Notes: generated by a model from the letters alone, not told the origin. A stretch of DNA of 64,000 nt from an uncultured Prevotellaceae bacterium (GCA_900320845.1 ONTS01000005.1:1-64000), one strand, 5' to 3'. Counted from the stretch's first letter, positions 1-8,696 are shown. A program made the numbers and translations.

Positions 1-56
1 CATTGATAGAATCGCAGCCTGATAATGCGATATTACAATGGGAGGTGAAGTGGTAA
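1..56 (+). CDS. 3' end of an unidentified gene (partial)
   Basis: An open frame entering from the left edge gives a tail ending in ILQWEVKW and stops with TAA at 54-56. It is followed within 10 bases by a strong hairpin, which fits a gene end. The tail is too short to assign a family, and chance openness over 18 codons cannot be excluded. Confidence 0.35.
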   Translation, partial: LIESQPDNAILQWEVKW

Positions 57-62
57 GACGAA

Positions 63-98
63 AAGAGGTCGTGTCGGTTACTTTTGACACGACCTCTT
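63..98 (+). terminator. 13-bp hairpin, probable terminator
   Basis: Perfect 13-bp arms (63-75 and 86-98, AAGAGGTCGTGTC and its complement) enclose a 10-base loop. The plus-strand T-run is poor, while the minus-strand reading has four Ts after the stem, so direction is uncertain. It separates the upstream gene tail from mnmG. Confidence 0.5.
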
Positions 99-171
99 GC
101 AAAAACAGCCCTATGAGGTGGCAATACCTACTTTTCTGACCCATGGAGGTGCTCTATCCGCAAAAGATTCA

Positions 172-179
172 TACATTTG
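172..179 (+). promoter_or_regulatory. Bacteroidetes -7 promoter element of mnmG
   Basis: TACATTTG matches the TAnnTTTG -7 consensus. A transcript would begin about ten bases downstream, which supports the ATG at 206 as the mnmG start and argues against the longer frame from 143. Confidence 0.55.
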
Positions 180-205
180 TAGCTCGTTACAAAAGAACCA
201 TATCC

Positions 206-2128
206 ATGAAACTGAAGTACGATGTCGTCGTTGTCGGTGCTGGTCATGCTGGTTGTGAGGCTGCCATGGCGGCGGCACAGATGGGCGCCAATACCTGCCT
301 CGTTACCATCGACATGAACAAGATAGCCCAAATGTCGTGCAACCCCGCTGTGGGAGGCATAGCAAAGGGGCAGATAGTGCGCGAAGTCGACGCCCTCGGA
401 GGACACATGGGGTTTGTGGCAGACAACACTACGCTACACTTCCGCATGCTCAACCTCTCCAAAGGCCCTGCCATGTGGAGTCCGCGTGCACAGTGCGACC
501 GTTTCAGATACATAGAAGAGTGGCGGCGACGACTCGACAGACAGGATAATCTCGACATCTGGCAAGATATGGTGGAGGAGCTGCTCGTGGACGACACACA
601 ACACGTCACAGGCGTACTCACACAGTGGGGAGTGACGATCGAAGCACACAGCGTCGTCATCACAGCAGGAACGTTCCTCAACGGACTCATGCACATAGGA
701 GAACGACAGGTGCAGGGAGGACGTATTGCCGAGCCAACAGTGCACCACCTCACCGAGTCTATCACACGGCACGGCATCAGGCAGGGACGCATGAAGACCG
801 GCACACCTGTGCGCATCGACAAACGCAGCGTAGACTTCTCGCTCATGGAGCGACAAGATCCCGACGACGCCACCTTCGCATTCAGTTATATGCACGGCCA
901 CGATGCCCTCGCGCAAAGCCAAAAGGCGCAGCCCGTCGCACCGACAGCCGCCAGCCACGCCCCCCTACCCTGCTGGATAACCTATACCAATGAGGAAGTG
1001 CACGACGTGCTCAACGAGGCGTTGCCCCAGTCGCCGCTATATAACGGACAGATAAACAGTATCGGGCCCCGCTACTGCCCATCTATAGAGACAAAGCTTG
1101 TCACTTTTCCCGAACGCGACCGTCATCTGCTCTTCCTTGAGCCCGAAGGTGCCGACAGCAACGAGATGTATCTCAACGGATTCTCCTCGTCCATGCCAGC
1201 ACGGGCACAAGTGGAGGCACTGAAAAAGATACCGGCATTCAGAAACATCAAGATATACAGGCCCGGATATGCTATAGAGTACGACTACTTCGACCCCACG
1301 CAGCTGTTACACACGCTCGAGTCGAAGCTCGTCGGGGGGCTCTTCCTCGCTGGACAGGTCAACGGCACAACGGGATATGAGGAGGCGGCAGCACAGGGAC
1401 TCGTGGCAGGAGTAAACGCTGCCCTGCGCTGCACAGGCAACAGTACCTTCACCCTAGCACGCGACGAGGCGTATATAGGCGTACTCATCGACGACCTCGT
1501 CACCAAAGGGGTCGACGAACCTTACCGTATGTTTACATCGAGGGCAGAATACCGAATCCTGCTCAGGCAGGACAACGCCGATACAAGACTCACACAACGG
1601 GCATACGATATCGGTCTGGCTACGACACAACGCTATGACCATTGGCGCGAAAAACAGCAACAGGTAGATAACCTTATTAATATATGCAGGCAGACGAAGG
1701 TGAAGCCGTCGGAGATTAATGAAGCCTTGCAGAGCCTTAACACCACGCCGCTGCATCAGTCTGTCCCCATAGCTGAACTTATCGCACGGCCGCAGCTCAC
1801 ACTCGACATGCTCATACCCCTCGCGCAGCCTCTGAACGAAGCGGTGCAACAGGTCAACGATAGACGCAACGAGATTCTCCAGCAAGTGGAGACGCTCATA
1901 AAATACGACGGATACATACGACGCGAACAGCAGGTGGCCGAGAAAATGCAGCGACTGGAGAATATTCGCATCTCGTCTACATTCGACTATCACACCGTCG
2001 AACAGCTTACCATCGAGGCACGGCAGAAACTCGACCGAATACGGCCTACATCGCTCGCACAGGCAGCCAGAATACCAGGCGTATCGCCCAACGATATCAA
2101 TGTGCTGCTCGTACTCTTGGGCAGATAG
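206..2128 (+). CDS. mnmG: tRNA uridine-5-carboxymethylaminomethyl modification enzyme MnmG (GidA)
   Basis: This FAD enzyme works with MnmE to place the carboxymethylaminomethyl group on wobble uridine-34 of certain tRNAs. The 640-residue product has the usual family length. An N-terminal FAD-binding loop VVGAGHAGCE lies near residues 8-17. Both MnmG signatures are visible: GGIAKGQIVREVDALGG and AGQVNGTTGYEEAAAQG. The C-terminal helical region is the part known to bind MnmE and tRNA. The open frame extends to 143, but the promoter element at 172-179 lies inside that extension and homologues begin near MKLKYDVVVVGAG, so 206 is chosen. mnmE is not in this window. Confidence 0.96.
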   Translation: MKLKYDVVVVGAGHAGCEAAMAAAQMGANTCLVTIDMNKIAQMSCNPAVGGIAKGQIVREVDALGGHMGFVADNTTLHFRMLNLSKGPAMWSPRAQCDRFRYIEEWRRRLDRQDNLDIWQDMVEELLVDDTQHVTGVLTQWGVTIEAHSVVITAGTFLNGLMHIGERQVQGGRIAEPTVHHLTESITRHGIRQGRMKTGTPVRIDKRSVDFSLMERQDPDDATFAFSYMHGHDALAQSQKAQPVAPTAASHAPLPCWITYTNEEVHDVLNEALPQSPLYNGQINSIGPRYCPSIETKLVTFPERDRHLLFLEPEGADSNEMYLNGFSSSMPARAQVEALKKIPAFRNIKIYRPGYAIEYDYFDPTQLLHTLESKLVGGLFLAGQVNGTTGYEEAAAQGLVAGVNAALRCTGNSTFTLARDEAYIGVLIDDLVTKGVDEPYRMFTSRAEYRILLRQDNADTRLTQRAYDIGLATTQRYDHWREKQQQVDNLINICRQTKVKPSEINEALQSLNTTPLHQSVPIAELIARPQLTLDMLIPLAQPLNEAVQQVNDRRNEILQQVETLIKYDGYIRREQQVAEKMQRLENIRISSTFDYHTVEQLTIEARQKLDRIRPTSLAQAARIPGVSPNDINVLLVLLGR

Positions 2129-2202
2129 GCATCTCATCGTCCTTCTTCTGTCTCTATCCCCACACCGCGTACATTCCTCCTTTCTTCTCCTCTCTTTTTG
2201 TC

Positions 2203-2814
2203 ATGTCCTCCCTTGAACATCATCCTTTGGAGCCATTCCTTCCCGCGAAGGCACGCATCCTGTTCCTCGGCAGCTTTCCTCCGCCGCAGAAGAGGTGGAG
2301 CATGAACTTCTATTACCCCAACTTCAACAACGACCACTGGCGCATTGAGGGAGAGGTGTTCTTCCACGACCGCAACTATTTCGTCGATGTCGACGCCCGA
2401 CGCTTCTGCCGCGAACGTATCGTGGCATTCTGTGAGGCACAAGGGCTGGCGTTCTACGACACCGCACGCGTGGTGAGACGGCTGCGCGACAATGCCTCCG
2501 ACGCCTTTCTCGAAGTGGTGGAGGCCTCCGACGTGAGGGCTCTCCTCGCTGCCCTACCCTACTGTCGCGCCGTGGTGACAACGGGAGAAAAAGCCACCGC
2601 CACGCTCTGTGCACAGCTCGGAGTGGACAAACCACCTGCGGTAAACGCCTTCGTGGAGCTCCCAGGCATCGTAAACGCTGAAAATAACGCCATAGAACTC
2701 TACCGCCTGCCCTCCTCGTCAAGAGCCTATCCCATGCCCATAGAGAAAAAAGCAGCTTGCTATAAGGAGATGTTTGAGCGGTATATAACTATAGAAAAAG
2801 AAAAGAAAGGGTAA
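2203..2814 (+). CDS. uracil-DNA glycosylase-superfamily protein
   Basis: The 203-residue protein has the layout of the uracil-DNA glycosylase fold. A motif-I-like GSFPPP sits near residues 25-30, and a C-terminal LPSSSRAYP near residues 166-174 takes the place of the DNA-intercalating motif. This pattern is closest to the mismatch-specific (MUG-like) or family of unknown substrate commonly annotated uracil-DNA glycosylase family protein in Bacteroidales. Base-excision repair is the likely role, but the substrate cannot be read from sequence. It lies 74 bases after mnmG and is closed by a terminator hairpin. Confidence 0.75.
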   Translation: MSSLEHHPLEPFLPAKARILFLGSFPPPQKRWSMNFYYPNFNNDHWRIEGEVFFHDRNYFVDVDARRFCRERIVAFCEAQGLAFYDTARVVRRLRDNASDAFLEVVEASDVRALLAALPYCRAVVTTGEKATATLCAQLGVDKPPAVNAFVELPGIVNAENNAIELYRLPSSSRAYPMPIEKKAACYKEMFERYITIEKEKKG

Positions 2815-2848
2815 CGGAAATGTATTACACGTTACTCTTTCTTTTTTG
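2804..2848 (+). terminator. Rho-independent terminator of the glycosylase-like gene
   Basis: Arms 2804-2816 and 2830-2842 pair over 13 bases with one G-U, followed by a run of Ts to 2847. It overlaps the stop codon region. Confidence 0.8.
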
Positions 2849-2893
2849 TTTGGAATTATCGTTATTGTTGAAATGCAGACTTAAATGGTACTG

Positions 2894-3253
2894 CTATAGA
2901 TTGGTGTCATACTTGACTGTGGTGATACCTTGGTAGTTGGCGGGAATAGCTGCATGCTGCCCAGTGAGGAAAATGAGCGGTGCTGCAACCACAGCAGCTG
3001 CTGCAACAGCACCAGCTGTGTGGTTTTTTCTAGCGAAATCTATCTCGCCCTCCAAAGGAATCTTTTTACCAGAGTTAGATTCGCAGTATACCCACTCTAT
3101 CTTCAACTTTCCTTTTGTGCCTGCTATGCCAGATTTCTTGGCAATAAGCACTTTGGCAACAGCCTTGTTGCCCTTGGAAATGACAATGCTGTCGCCAACC
3201 TTAACGTCAGGAAAAGAGTGAATTATTATTGTGTAGATGTCATGGAGGTTCTC
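2894..3253 (-). pseudogene. 5'-truncated gene for a small envelope-like protein
   Basis: The frame is open from 3253 down to a stop at 2894, but there is no ATG; the first usable codon is a GTG at 3151, inside what reads as conserved sequence (VKVGDSIVISKGNKAVAKV lies upstream of it). The visible part resembles the C-terminal half of Bacteroidales proteins that carry a GxAGxxGxL segment, then an alanine-rich hydrophobic stretch (AGAVAAAAVVAAPLIFLTG) and an IPA motif near the end. An in-frame stop at 3254-3256, and no continuation in the other minus-strand frames nearby, suggest loss of the signal peptide and N-terminus. A short GTG-started protein of 85 residues remains possible. Confidence 0.5.
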
Positions 3254-3418
3254 TTATAAACTGTATACGCTCATATATAAGAACAAAATCTACTTAGATG
3301 CATCACTGACGTATGTGTGTTATGGTATAAGAATTAAGTAGTTCTATGGTTAGCATGGTTGAAAATCATTTCAAATATATGTGTTTTGTCCGAAACTCGC
3401 AAATAACGGCCAATATTA

Positions 3419-3448
3419 TTGCATATATTGAAATTCTTTCTAACTTTG
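3419..3448 (+). promoter_or_regulatory. probable apt promoter
   Basis: A TTG at 3419-3421, 19 bases, and TAACTTTG at 3441-3448 fit the Bacteroidetes -33/-7 arrangement. Transcription would start near 3455, giving a leader of about 90 bases before the apt GTG start. The 3254-3542 gap holds nothing else that I can support. Confidence 0.55.
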
Positions 3449-3542
3449 TGCGGCTGATGAAGAAACCTCACTTCAAGACCATCTGAATAACGGTCTGAGA
3501 GCTTCTCGGCAGAAGTAGTAATCCACTCCTTAACCATCTATA

Positions 3543-4073
3543 GTGAATACACAACTCCTACTTGACAACCTTCGTGCCATTCAGGATTTTCCTGTACCTG
3601 GCGTGAACTTTCGCGACGTAACAACGTTGTTTAAGAATCCTGCATGTCTGCAGGAAATGTCCGACGAACTCTACAATCTGTACCATGACAAAGGTATCAC
3701 CAAGGTCGTTGGCGTGGAGAGCCGTGGCTTTGTCATGGCGTCTATTCTTGCCCATCGGCTCGGGGCCGGTATGGTGCTGGCGCGTAAACCAGGTAAACTG
3801 CCGGCAGAATCGCTCAGCGAATCGTTCGAAAAAGAATATGGTACAGATATTATAGAGATTCATGCTGATGCCATAACGGAAAACGATGTCGTACTGCTTC
3901 ATGACGACCTGCTCGCCACTGGCGGCACCATGATGGCGGTATACCACCTCGTCGAACGCTTCCATCCAAAGAAAATCTACGTCAATTTCTTGATAGAAAT
4001 CTCTGACGAAGGCCTGCATGGACGCGACAAGTTCCCTGAAGGAACAGAAATTACCACCTTGTTGAAAATATAA
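3543..4073 (+). CDS. apt: adenine phosphoribosyltransferase
   Basis: Apt converts adenine and PRPP to AMP and pyrophosphate in cytosolic purine salvage. The product has 176 residues, the normal size. The PRPP-binding motif VVLLHDDLLATGGT lies at residues 116-129, and VESRGF at 58-63 is the conserved adenine-side loop. The start is a GTG, since the frame has a stop at 3531-3533 and no ATG precedes the conserved N-terminus. It is followed by uvrC after 140 bases, an arrangement often seen in Bacteroidales. Confidence 0.95.
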   Translation: MNTQLLLDNLRAIQDFPVPGVNFRDVTTLFKNPACLQEMSDELYNLYHDKGITKVVGVESRGFVMASILAHRLGAGMVLARKPGKLPAESLSESFEKEYGTDIIEIHADAITENDVVLLHDDLLATGGTMMAVYHLVERFHPKKIYVNFLIEISDEGLHGRDKFPEGTEITTLLKI

Positions 4074-4213
4074 TAAGCGTACAAACGTCTGATAGTCAAC
4101 AAAGTGTACACACGCTTGCTGTATCGTTTAGCCGCAAGCTCTTCTAAACATATATCTATTTCTTGCCTGCAAGAAAAGTGTTATAGTCCTTCTGAGACGA
4201 CAACTATTCAATA

Positions 4214-6073
4214 GTGTTTCACGTGAAACAAACCAACGATATTTCTCTTCAAGAACATTTGCGTCTTATTGTGGATAGGATGCCTGACCTTCCCGGCAGT
4301 TATCAGTTTTGGAATGCTGAGGGCGTGGTGATCTATGTGGGTAAGGCCAAGCGTTTGAAGCGAAGAGTTGCATCTTATTTCAGAAAGGAGGTGGATAGAC
4401 TTAAGACGCGTCTGCTCGTTGATAAAATTGCGAATATTACGTACACGGTGGTGAAAACGGAGGAGGATGCGCTGCTGTTGGAGAATGAATTGATAAAGAA
4501 ATATCAGCCGCGGTATAATATCCTGCTCAAGGATGGTAAGACATATCCTTATATATGTGTGACGAAGGAGGAGTTTCCTCGTGTGTTTTCAACCCGTCGA
4601 CGCGTGAAGGGGGCGGGGGTGTATTATGGGCCCTATGCACATACGGGTTCGATGCACGCCATCCTGCAACTTGTGCATCAGTTGTTTCGTTTGCGGACGT
4701 GTCGTTTGGCGCTGTCGGCGGATGGGGTAAGTCAGGGTAAGTTTAAATCGTGCCTCGAGTATCATATCAATAGGTGTGAAGCGCCTTGCATTGCTAAGGT
4801 GTCGCGCGAGGATTATGCTGCATCTGTCAAGCAGGTGGTAGAGATACTAAAGGGAAATACGCGTACGCTGGCGAAGCAGACGTATGATGAGATGCAGCGG
4901 TGCTCCGATGCCATGAACTTTGAGCGTGCCGAGGAGTTGAAGCAGCGCTATCTGTTGTTGGATAACTATTGCTCGAAGAGTGAGGTGGTCAGCACTGCGC
5001 TCACGGATATAGATGTGTTCTCGCTGACGGATGGTGGAGATGGCAAGGTGGCGTACGTCAATTATCTGCATGTGGTGAATGGTGCCGTCAATCAGGCGTT
5101 CACATACGAGTATAAGCGTACCATAGATGAGGTTGCGGAGGAGTTGCTGGCGACGGCAATAGCAGAGATACGTCTGCGCTTTCAGAGTGATGCTAAGGAG
5201 GTGGTGGTGCCGTTTGAGATAGAGTGGCCTATCGCCGACGTGGTGTTTACTGTGCCGCAGCGTGGCGATAAGAAAAAACTGCTCGAACTCTCGTTGATGA
5301 ATGGCAGACAATATCGTCTTGACAGACTAAAACAATCGGAAAAGCTGAATCCTGAGCAACGGCAGACGCGTCTGATGAAACAGCTGCAACAGTTGCTTCA
5401 GTTGCCTCATCTTCCCATGCATGTGGAATGTTTTGACAATAGTAATATTGCAGGAGCTAACTCTGTGGCGGCTTGTGTGGTATATCGTTCTATGAAGCCA
5501 GCGCGGAAAGAGTATCGCAAATATATCATTCGTGAGTCTGATGCGCAGGATGACTATGCGCAGATGCAAGAGGTGGTGCGCCGCCGTTATCGGCGAATGC
5601 AGGAAGAAGGTACTCCCCTACCCGACCTTATAGTTACCGATGGGGGTGTGGGTCACATGACGGCGGTGCGTAAGGTGGTGGAAGATGAATTGCATCTCTC
5701 TATACCTATTGCCGGTTTGGCAAAAGATGGGCGCCATCGTACTCATGAGCTGTTGTCAGGATTTCCTCCGCAGGTAGTGGCGCTGAGTCCAAAGGCTGAG
5801 CTTTTCCACGTGTTGACGCAGATGCAGGACGAAGTACACCGCGTTGCCATCTCTTTCCATCGTGACAAACGTTCCAAGCATGCTCTGCATAGTGAACTGG
5901 ATGATGTGAAAGGCATCGGAGTGAAGACTCGTGAGACACTGTTAAAACATTTTAAGAGTGTGAAGCGTATGCGTGAAGCCGGCGAGGAAGATTTTGCTGC
6001 GGTGGTGGGAAAGGCTAAGGCTCGCCTGCTCCGTGCTCATTTTTATGGCAATAATGACGGCGTGTCTCAATAA
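4214..6073 (+). CDS. uvrC: UvrABC excinuclease subunit C
   Basis: UvrC makes both incisions in nucleotide excision repair after UvrB loading. The 619-residue protein shows the GIY-YIG nuclease region (PGSYQF then IYVGKAKRLKRR, residues about 27-55), the UvrB-binding UVR segment (MNFERAEELKQRY, about 230-245), the RNase H-like second nuclease (CFDNSNIAGA, about 400) and the terminal helix-hairpin-helix pair (VKGIGVKTRETLLKHF, about 567-582). The start is a GTG whose first codons read MFHVKQ because a parS palindrome overlaps the start. Another start downstream would have to be non-ATG, and GTG gives the right N-terminal length. Confidence 0.95.
   Translation: MFHVKQTNDISLQEHLRLIVDRMPDLPGSYQFWNAEGVVIYVGKAKRLKRRVASYFRKEVDRLKTRLLVDKIANITYTVVKTEEDALLLENELIKKYQPRYNILLKDGKTYPYICVTKEEFPRVFSTRRRVKGAGVYYGPYAHTGSMHAILQLVHQLFRLRTCRLALSADGVSQGKFKSCLEYHINRCEAPCIAKVSREDYAASVKQVVEILKGNTRTLAKQTYDEMQRCSDAMNFERAEELKQRYLLLDNYCSKSEVVSTALTDIDVFSLTDGGDGKVAYVNYLHVVNGAVNQAFTYEYKRTIDEVAEELLATAIAEIRLRFQSDAKEVVVPFEIEWPIADVVFTVPQRGDKKKLLELSLMNGRQYRLDRLKQSEKLNPEQRQTRLMKQLQQLLQLPHLPMHVECFDNSNIAGANSVAACVVYRSMKPARKEYRKYIIRESDAQDDYAQMQEVVRRRYRRMQEEGTPLPDLIVTDGGVGHMTAVRKVVEDELHLSIPIAGLAKDGRHRTHELLSGFPPQVVALSPKAELFHVLTQMQDEVHRVAISFHRDKRSKHALHSELDDVKGIGVKTRETLLKHFKSVKRMREAGEEDFAAVVGKAKARLLRAHFYGNNDGVSQ
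4215..4230. other. parS: perfect parS centromere site (ParB/Spo0J binding)
   Basis: TGTTTCACGTGAAACA is an exact 16-base match to the conserved bacterial chromosomal parS palindrome. It begins one base after the first base of the uvrC GTG start, so ParB bound here would sit on the uvrC translation start region. parS sites generally cluster near the replication origin, so this window is probably origin-proximal. parA and parB are not in the window. Confidence 0.9.
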
Positions 6074-6079
6074 TATTCG

Positions 6080-6087
6080 TATCTTTG
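6080..6087 (+). promoter_or_regulatory. -7 element just before dtd
   Basis: TATCTTTG fits TAnnTTTG and ends only four bases before the dtd ATG. A transcript from it would have almost no leader. No good -33 element is visible, so this may be an accessory promoter to uvrC read-through. Confidence 0.4.
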
Positions 6088-6091
6088 CTAT

Positions 6092-6544
6092 ATGAAAGTG
6101 GTTATCCAACGCGTGCGTAGGGCTTCTGTAGCCATCGGAGGTGAGCAGAAGAGTTTCATTGGGAATGGAATGCTTATCCTTCTTGGCGTCGCTGTAGGTG
6201 ATACTGAAGAAGATATAGATTGGCTTATTAAAAAGGTTGTCGCCCTCCGTATCTTCGATGATCAGCAAGGGGTGATGAATCTTGATGTTCGTCAGGTCGA
6301 CGGCGATGTGATGGTGGTCAGTCAGTTTACGCTTCTTGCCTCGACAAAGAAAGGTAATCGCCCTTCGTACATCCATGCAGCCCCGCCAGCTGAGGCAGTG
6401 CCGCTCTATGAGCTCTTCTGCAAGCGCATGAGTGAGCAGTCTGGTAAAGAAGTGGCTACGGGAACTTTCGGTGCTGATATGCAGGTGGGGCTCGTCAACG
6501 ACGGACCGGTCACCATCTGTATAGACAGTCGCAATAAAGAGTAG
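6092..6544 (+). CDS. dtd: D-aminoacyl-tRNA deacylase
   Basis: Dtd removes D-amino acids (and glycine from tRNA-Ala) from mischarged tRNAs. At 150 residues it has the family length. SQFTLLAST near residues 76-84 is the conserved Thr-containing motif, and NDGPVTI near 137-143 carries the Gly-Pro cross-subunit motif that gives chiral selectivity. It follows uvrC by 18 bases, so the two are probably co-transcribed. Confidence 0.95.
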   Translation: MKVVIQRVRRASVAIGGEQKSFIGNGMLILLGVAVGDTEEDIDWLIKKVVALRIFDDQQGVMNLDVRQVDGDVMVVSQFTLLASTKKGNRPSYIHAAPPAEAVPLYELFCKRMSEQSGKEVATGTFGADMQVGLVNDGPVTICIDSRNKE

Positions 6545-6637
6545 CGCTCCCCTGCCCTATTGCTATAGAAAAAGCGATGCTTCATATATAATATAATAAG
6601 TATTTAGAAATCAATAATCGTCAAAAGCTATATAATC

Positions 6638-7576
6638 ATGGAAGAAAACAAACAACACAACCATTCACACGATCATTTTCCGGAGATGAATCTCGTAAGT
6701 AAGACCGAACAGGCGCTGCGCAAGTATGACCTAAATGTAGACGATGTTGCAGTACAGGCTGCTGTTCGTGATATCATAGCTAATAAAGTGCCCCAAAATG
6801 ATACGCCAGAAATAAAGCGTTTTCTCATGGGAAGCATCGAACTTACCACGTTGAAGACTACTGACTCGATGGAAAGTGTTCTCGCTTTCACCGAAAAAGT
6901 TAATCAATTCGAAGCTGCTTATCCCGATCTGCCCCACGTGGCAACCATCTGCGTGTATCCCTGTTTCGCCTCTGTAGTGAGTCAGAGCCTCGAAGTGGAA
7001 GGCGTTGAGATTGCATGTGTGTCCGGTTCTTTCCCCTCTTCACAGGCACTCATCGAAGTGAAAGCCGTAGAAACAGGTCTTGCCGTGAAGGATGGAGCTA
7101 CAGAAATAGATATTGTAATGCCAGTTGGTAAGTATCTTTCGGGTGATTACGAAGGCGTTGCCGAAGATATTATGGAGATGAAGGCCGCTTGCCGTGAGGC
7201 TCCTATGAAAGTGATTCTTGAAACGGGCTGTTTGCCATCAGGAACGGATATCAAACGCGCCAGCTTGATCTCCATGTACGCTGGAGGAGACTACATTAAG
7301 ACGTCAACGGGTAAGGAAAAGATCAGCGCTACACCCGAAGCGGCCTATGTTATGTGCCATGCTATCAAGGAATATTATGAAGAGACGGGTATTCAGGTAG
7401 GTTTCAAGCCTGCAGGAGGCATCAATACCGTCACCGATGCGCTGACTTACTATACTATTGTTAAGGAGGTGTTGGGCGAACAGTGGCTCACCAATAAGTG
7501 GTTCCGCCTTGGTACTAGCCGTCTTGCTAACCTTCTGCTGAGCGAATTGCTGGGCGAAGAGACCAAGTTCTTCTGA
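6638..7576 (+). CDS. deoC: deoxyribose-phosphate aldolase
   Basis: DeoC cleaves 2-deoxyribose 5-phosphate to glyceraldehyde 3-phosphate and acetaldehyde in deoxynucleoside breakdown. The 312-residue protein is the longer family form. The Schiff-base lysine lies in DYIKTSTGK (about residue 222) and the second active-site lysine in GFKPAGG (about 258); EIDIVMPVG carries the conserved aspartate. A histidine-rich N-terminus (HNHSHDHF) is noticeable. In many relatives a mazG gene lies between dtd and deoC; here there is only a 93-base gap. Confidence 0.94.
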   Translation: MEENKQHNHSHDHFPEMNLVSKTEQALRKYDLNVDDVAVQAAVRDIIANKVPQNDTPEIKRFLMGSIELTTLKTTDSMESVLAFTEKVNQFEAAYPDLPHVATICVYPCFASVVSQSLEVEGVEIACVSGSFPSSQALIEVKAVETGLAVKDGATEIDIVMPVGKYLSGDYEGVAEDIMEMKAACREAPMKVILETGCLPSGTDIKRASLISMYAGGDYIKTSTGKEKISATPEAAYVMCHAIKEYYEETGIQVGFKPAGGINTVTDALTYYTIVKEVLGEQWLTNKWFRLGTSRLANLLLSELLGEETKFF

Positions 7577-7640
7577 TTCCATCGATAACTTCTCTACCCT
7601 GTCTGTGCCGTTTGTTCACTGTAACGATGGCAATAGGTAT

Positions 7641-7671
7641 AAGAAAAAGCCCCTTTTGAGGGGCTTTTCTT
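7641..7671. terminator. bidirectional terminator between deoC and the prenyltransferase
   Basis: AAGAAAAAGCCCC and GGGGCTTTTCTT pair around a short loop, with A-run and T-run on opposite sides, so it can stop both converging transcripts. Confidence 0.88.
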
Positions 7672-7701
7672 ATGTTTGTAAGCTTTCTTTGTGTGCGTAG
7701 A

Positions 7702-8679
7702 TTACTTCTTTCTTTGTATGATATAGTCTAAGAAGGTAGTCAGCGATGTCTTGATGTCTGGCTGTTTCACGTGAATCTCTATGAAGTTGCAAGCCTCCTT
7801 GTGTAGGTCTTGCATAACCTTTTCGGCGTATTCTATGCCTCCGTTTTCTTTCGTGAAGGTCACCAATGTTTGTACTTCTTCGCTGTTCACAGTGCCTTCT
7901 TTTACCTTTTTGGCTATAGTCAGCATGTCTTTGTTGGGATGCTGACGCAGTACGTACAGCACGGGGAGCGTCAGTTTGCCTTCCATCATGTCATTTCCGG
8001 TGGGTTTTCCTATCTCCGAAGCGTCATAATAGTCGAATATGTCGTCGCGTATCTGGAAGATAAGGCCTATCTTTTCGCCAAAAGAGCGTGCTGCTTCTAC
8101 TTTTTCTGCCGATGCTCCTACCGACAAGGCGCCGAGCTGTGCGCATGCTTCGAAGAGGGAAGCAGTCTTAGCCCGGATGATGGTGTAGTAGGCTTCCTCA
8201 TTCAATCCGTCGTCTTCGAAGTTGTTGAGCTGTAGCAGTTCGCCATTCGACAGAGTGCGTCCCAGTTCTGCCAGGGTGGCAACGATGACATCGTTGTGCG
8301 TCAGTGATACGTGGAGTAGGGCAGTGGAGAGGATGAAATCGCCCACCAGTACCGCCACTTTATTGTCGAAAGATGCGTTCACCGAAGCCTGTCCGCGCCG
8401 GCGGTCGCTCTCATCAACAACGTCGTCGTGTACCAACGAGGCGGTGTGTAGCAGTTCTAAACCTATTGCTGCATGCTGCGTTGCACTATTCACGGTGCCG
8501 AAGTTATGTGCAATGAGTAGGGTGAGTATAGGGCGCATGCGCTTACCTCCACGCTGACGGATGTGTGTCAGTACGTCGTTAAGCAACCCGTCGGGGTGGG
8601 ATAGGGCTGAAGAGAAGAGTTCTACAAACGCTGAGAACTCTTTGTTAATAGGTGATTTTATGACTGAAAGAACGTCCAT
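7702..8679 (-). CDS. polyprenyl (trans-isoprenyl) diphosphate synthase
   Basis: The enzyme extends allylic diphosphate with isopentenyl diphosphate to make a long prenyl chain, probably the quinone side chain. The 325-residue protein shows the first aspartate-rich motif in LVHDDVVDESDRRRG (about 80-94) and the second in QIRDDIFDYY (about 205-214). The frame extends to 8793, but a promoter element lies at 8697-8704 inside that extension, so the ATG at 8677-8679 (MDVLSVIKSP) is preferred. It converges on deoC across a shared terminator. Chain length, and so the gene name (ispB or other), cannot be decided here. A parS-like sequence lies inside the gene at 7763-7778. Confidence 0.9.
   Translation of the reverse strand: MDVLSVIKSPINKEFSAFVELFSSALSHPDGLLNDVLTHIRQRGGKRMRPILTLLIAHNFGTVNSATQHAAIGLELLHTASLVHDDVVDESDRRRGQASVNASFDNKVAVLVGDFILSTALLHVSLTHNDVIVATLAELGRTLSNGELLQLNNFEDDGLNEEAYYTIIRAKTASLFEACAQLGALSVGASAEKVEAARSFGEKIGLIFQIRDDIFDYYDASEIGKPTGNDMMEGKLTLPVLYVLRQHPNKDMLTIAKKVKEGTVNSEEVQTLVTFTKENGGIEYAEKVMQDLHKEACNFIEIHVKQPDIKTSLTTFLDYIIQRKK
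7763..7778. other. parS-like sequence, 14 of 16 bases
   Basis: TGTTTCACGTGAATCT keeps the full left half and centre of parS and differs at two bases of the right end. It lies in the coding sequence of the prenyltransferase, 3.5 kb from the perfect site. It could be a weaker ParB site or chance. Confidence 0.4.
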
Positions 8680-8696
8680 GATGTTTTTCTTTGCTG

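Noticed and set aside
143..205. N-terminal extension of MnmG
   Set aside because: A promoter -7 element lies inside it and family members start at the ATG at 206.
244..958. Long minus-strand frames opposite mnmG
   Set aside because: They mirror a highly conserved gene and encode low-complexity Ser/Cys/Arg-rich sequence.
3334..3537. 67-codon minus-strand frame before apt
   Set aside because: It overlaps the probable apt promoter and leader, has no recognised motif and no neighbours on its strand.
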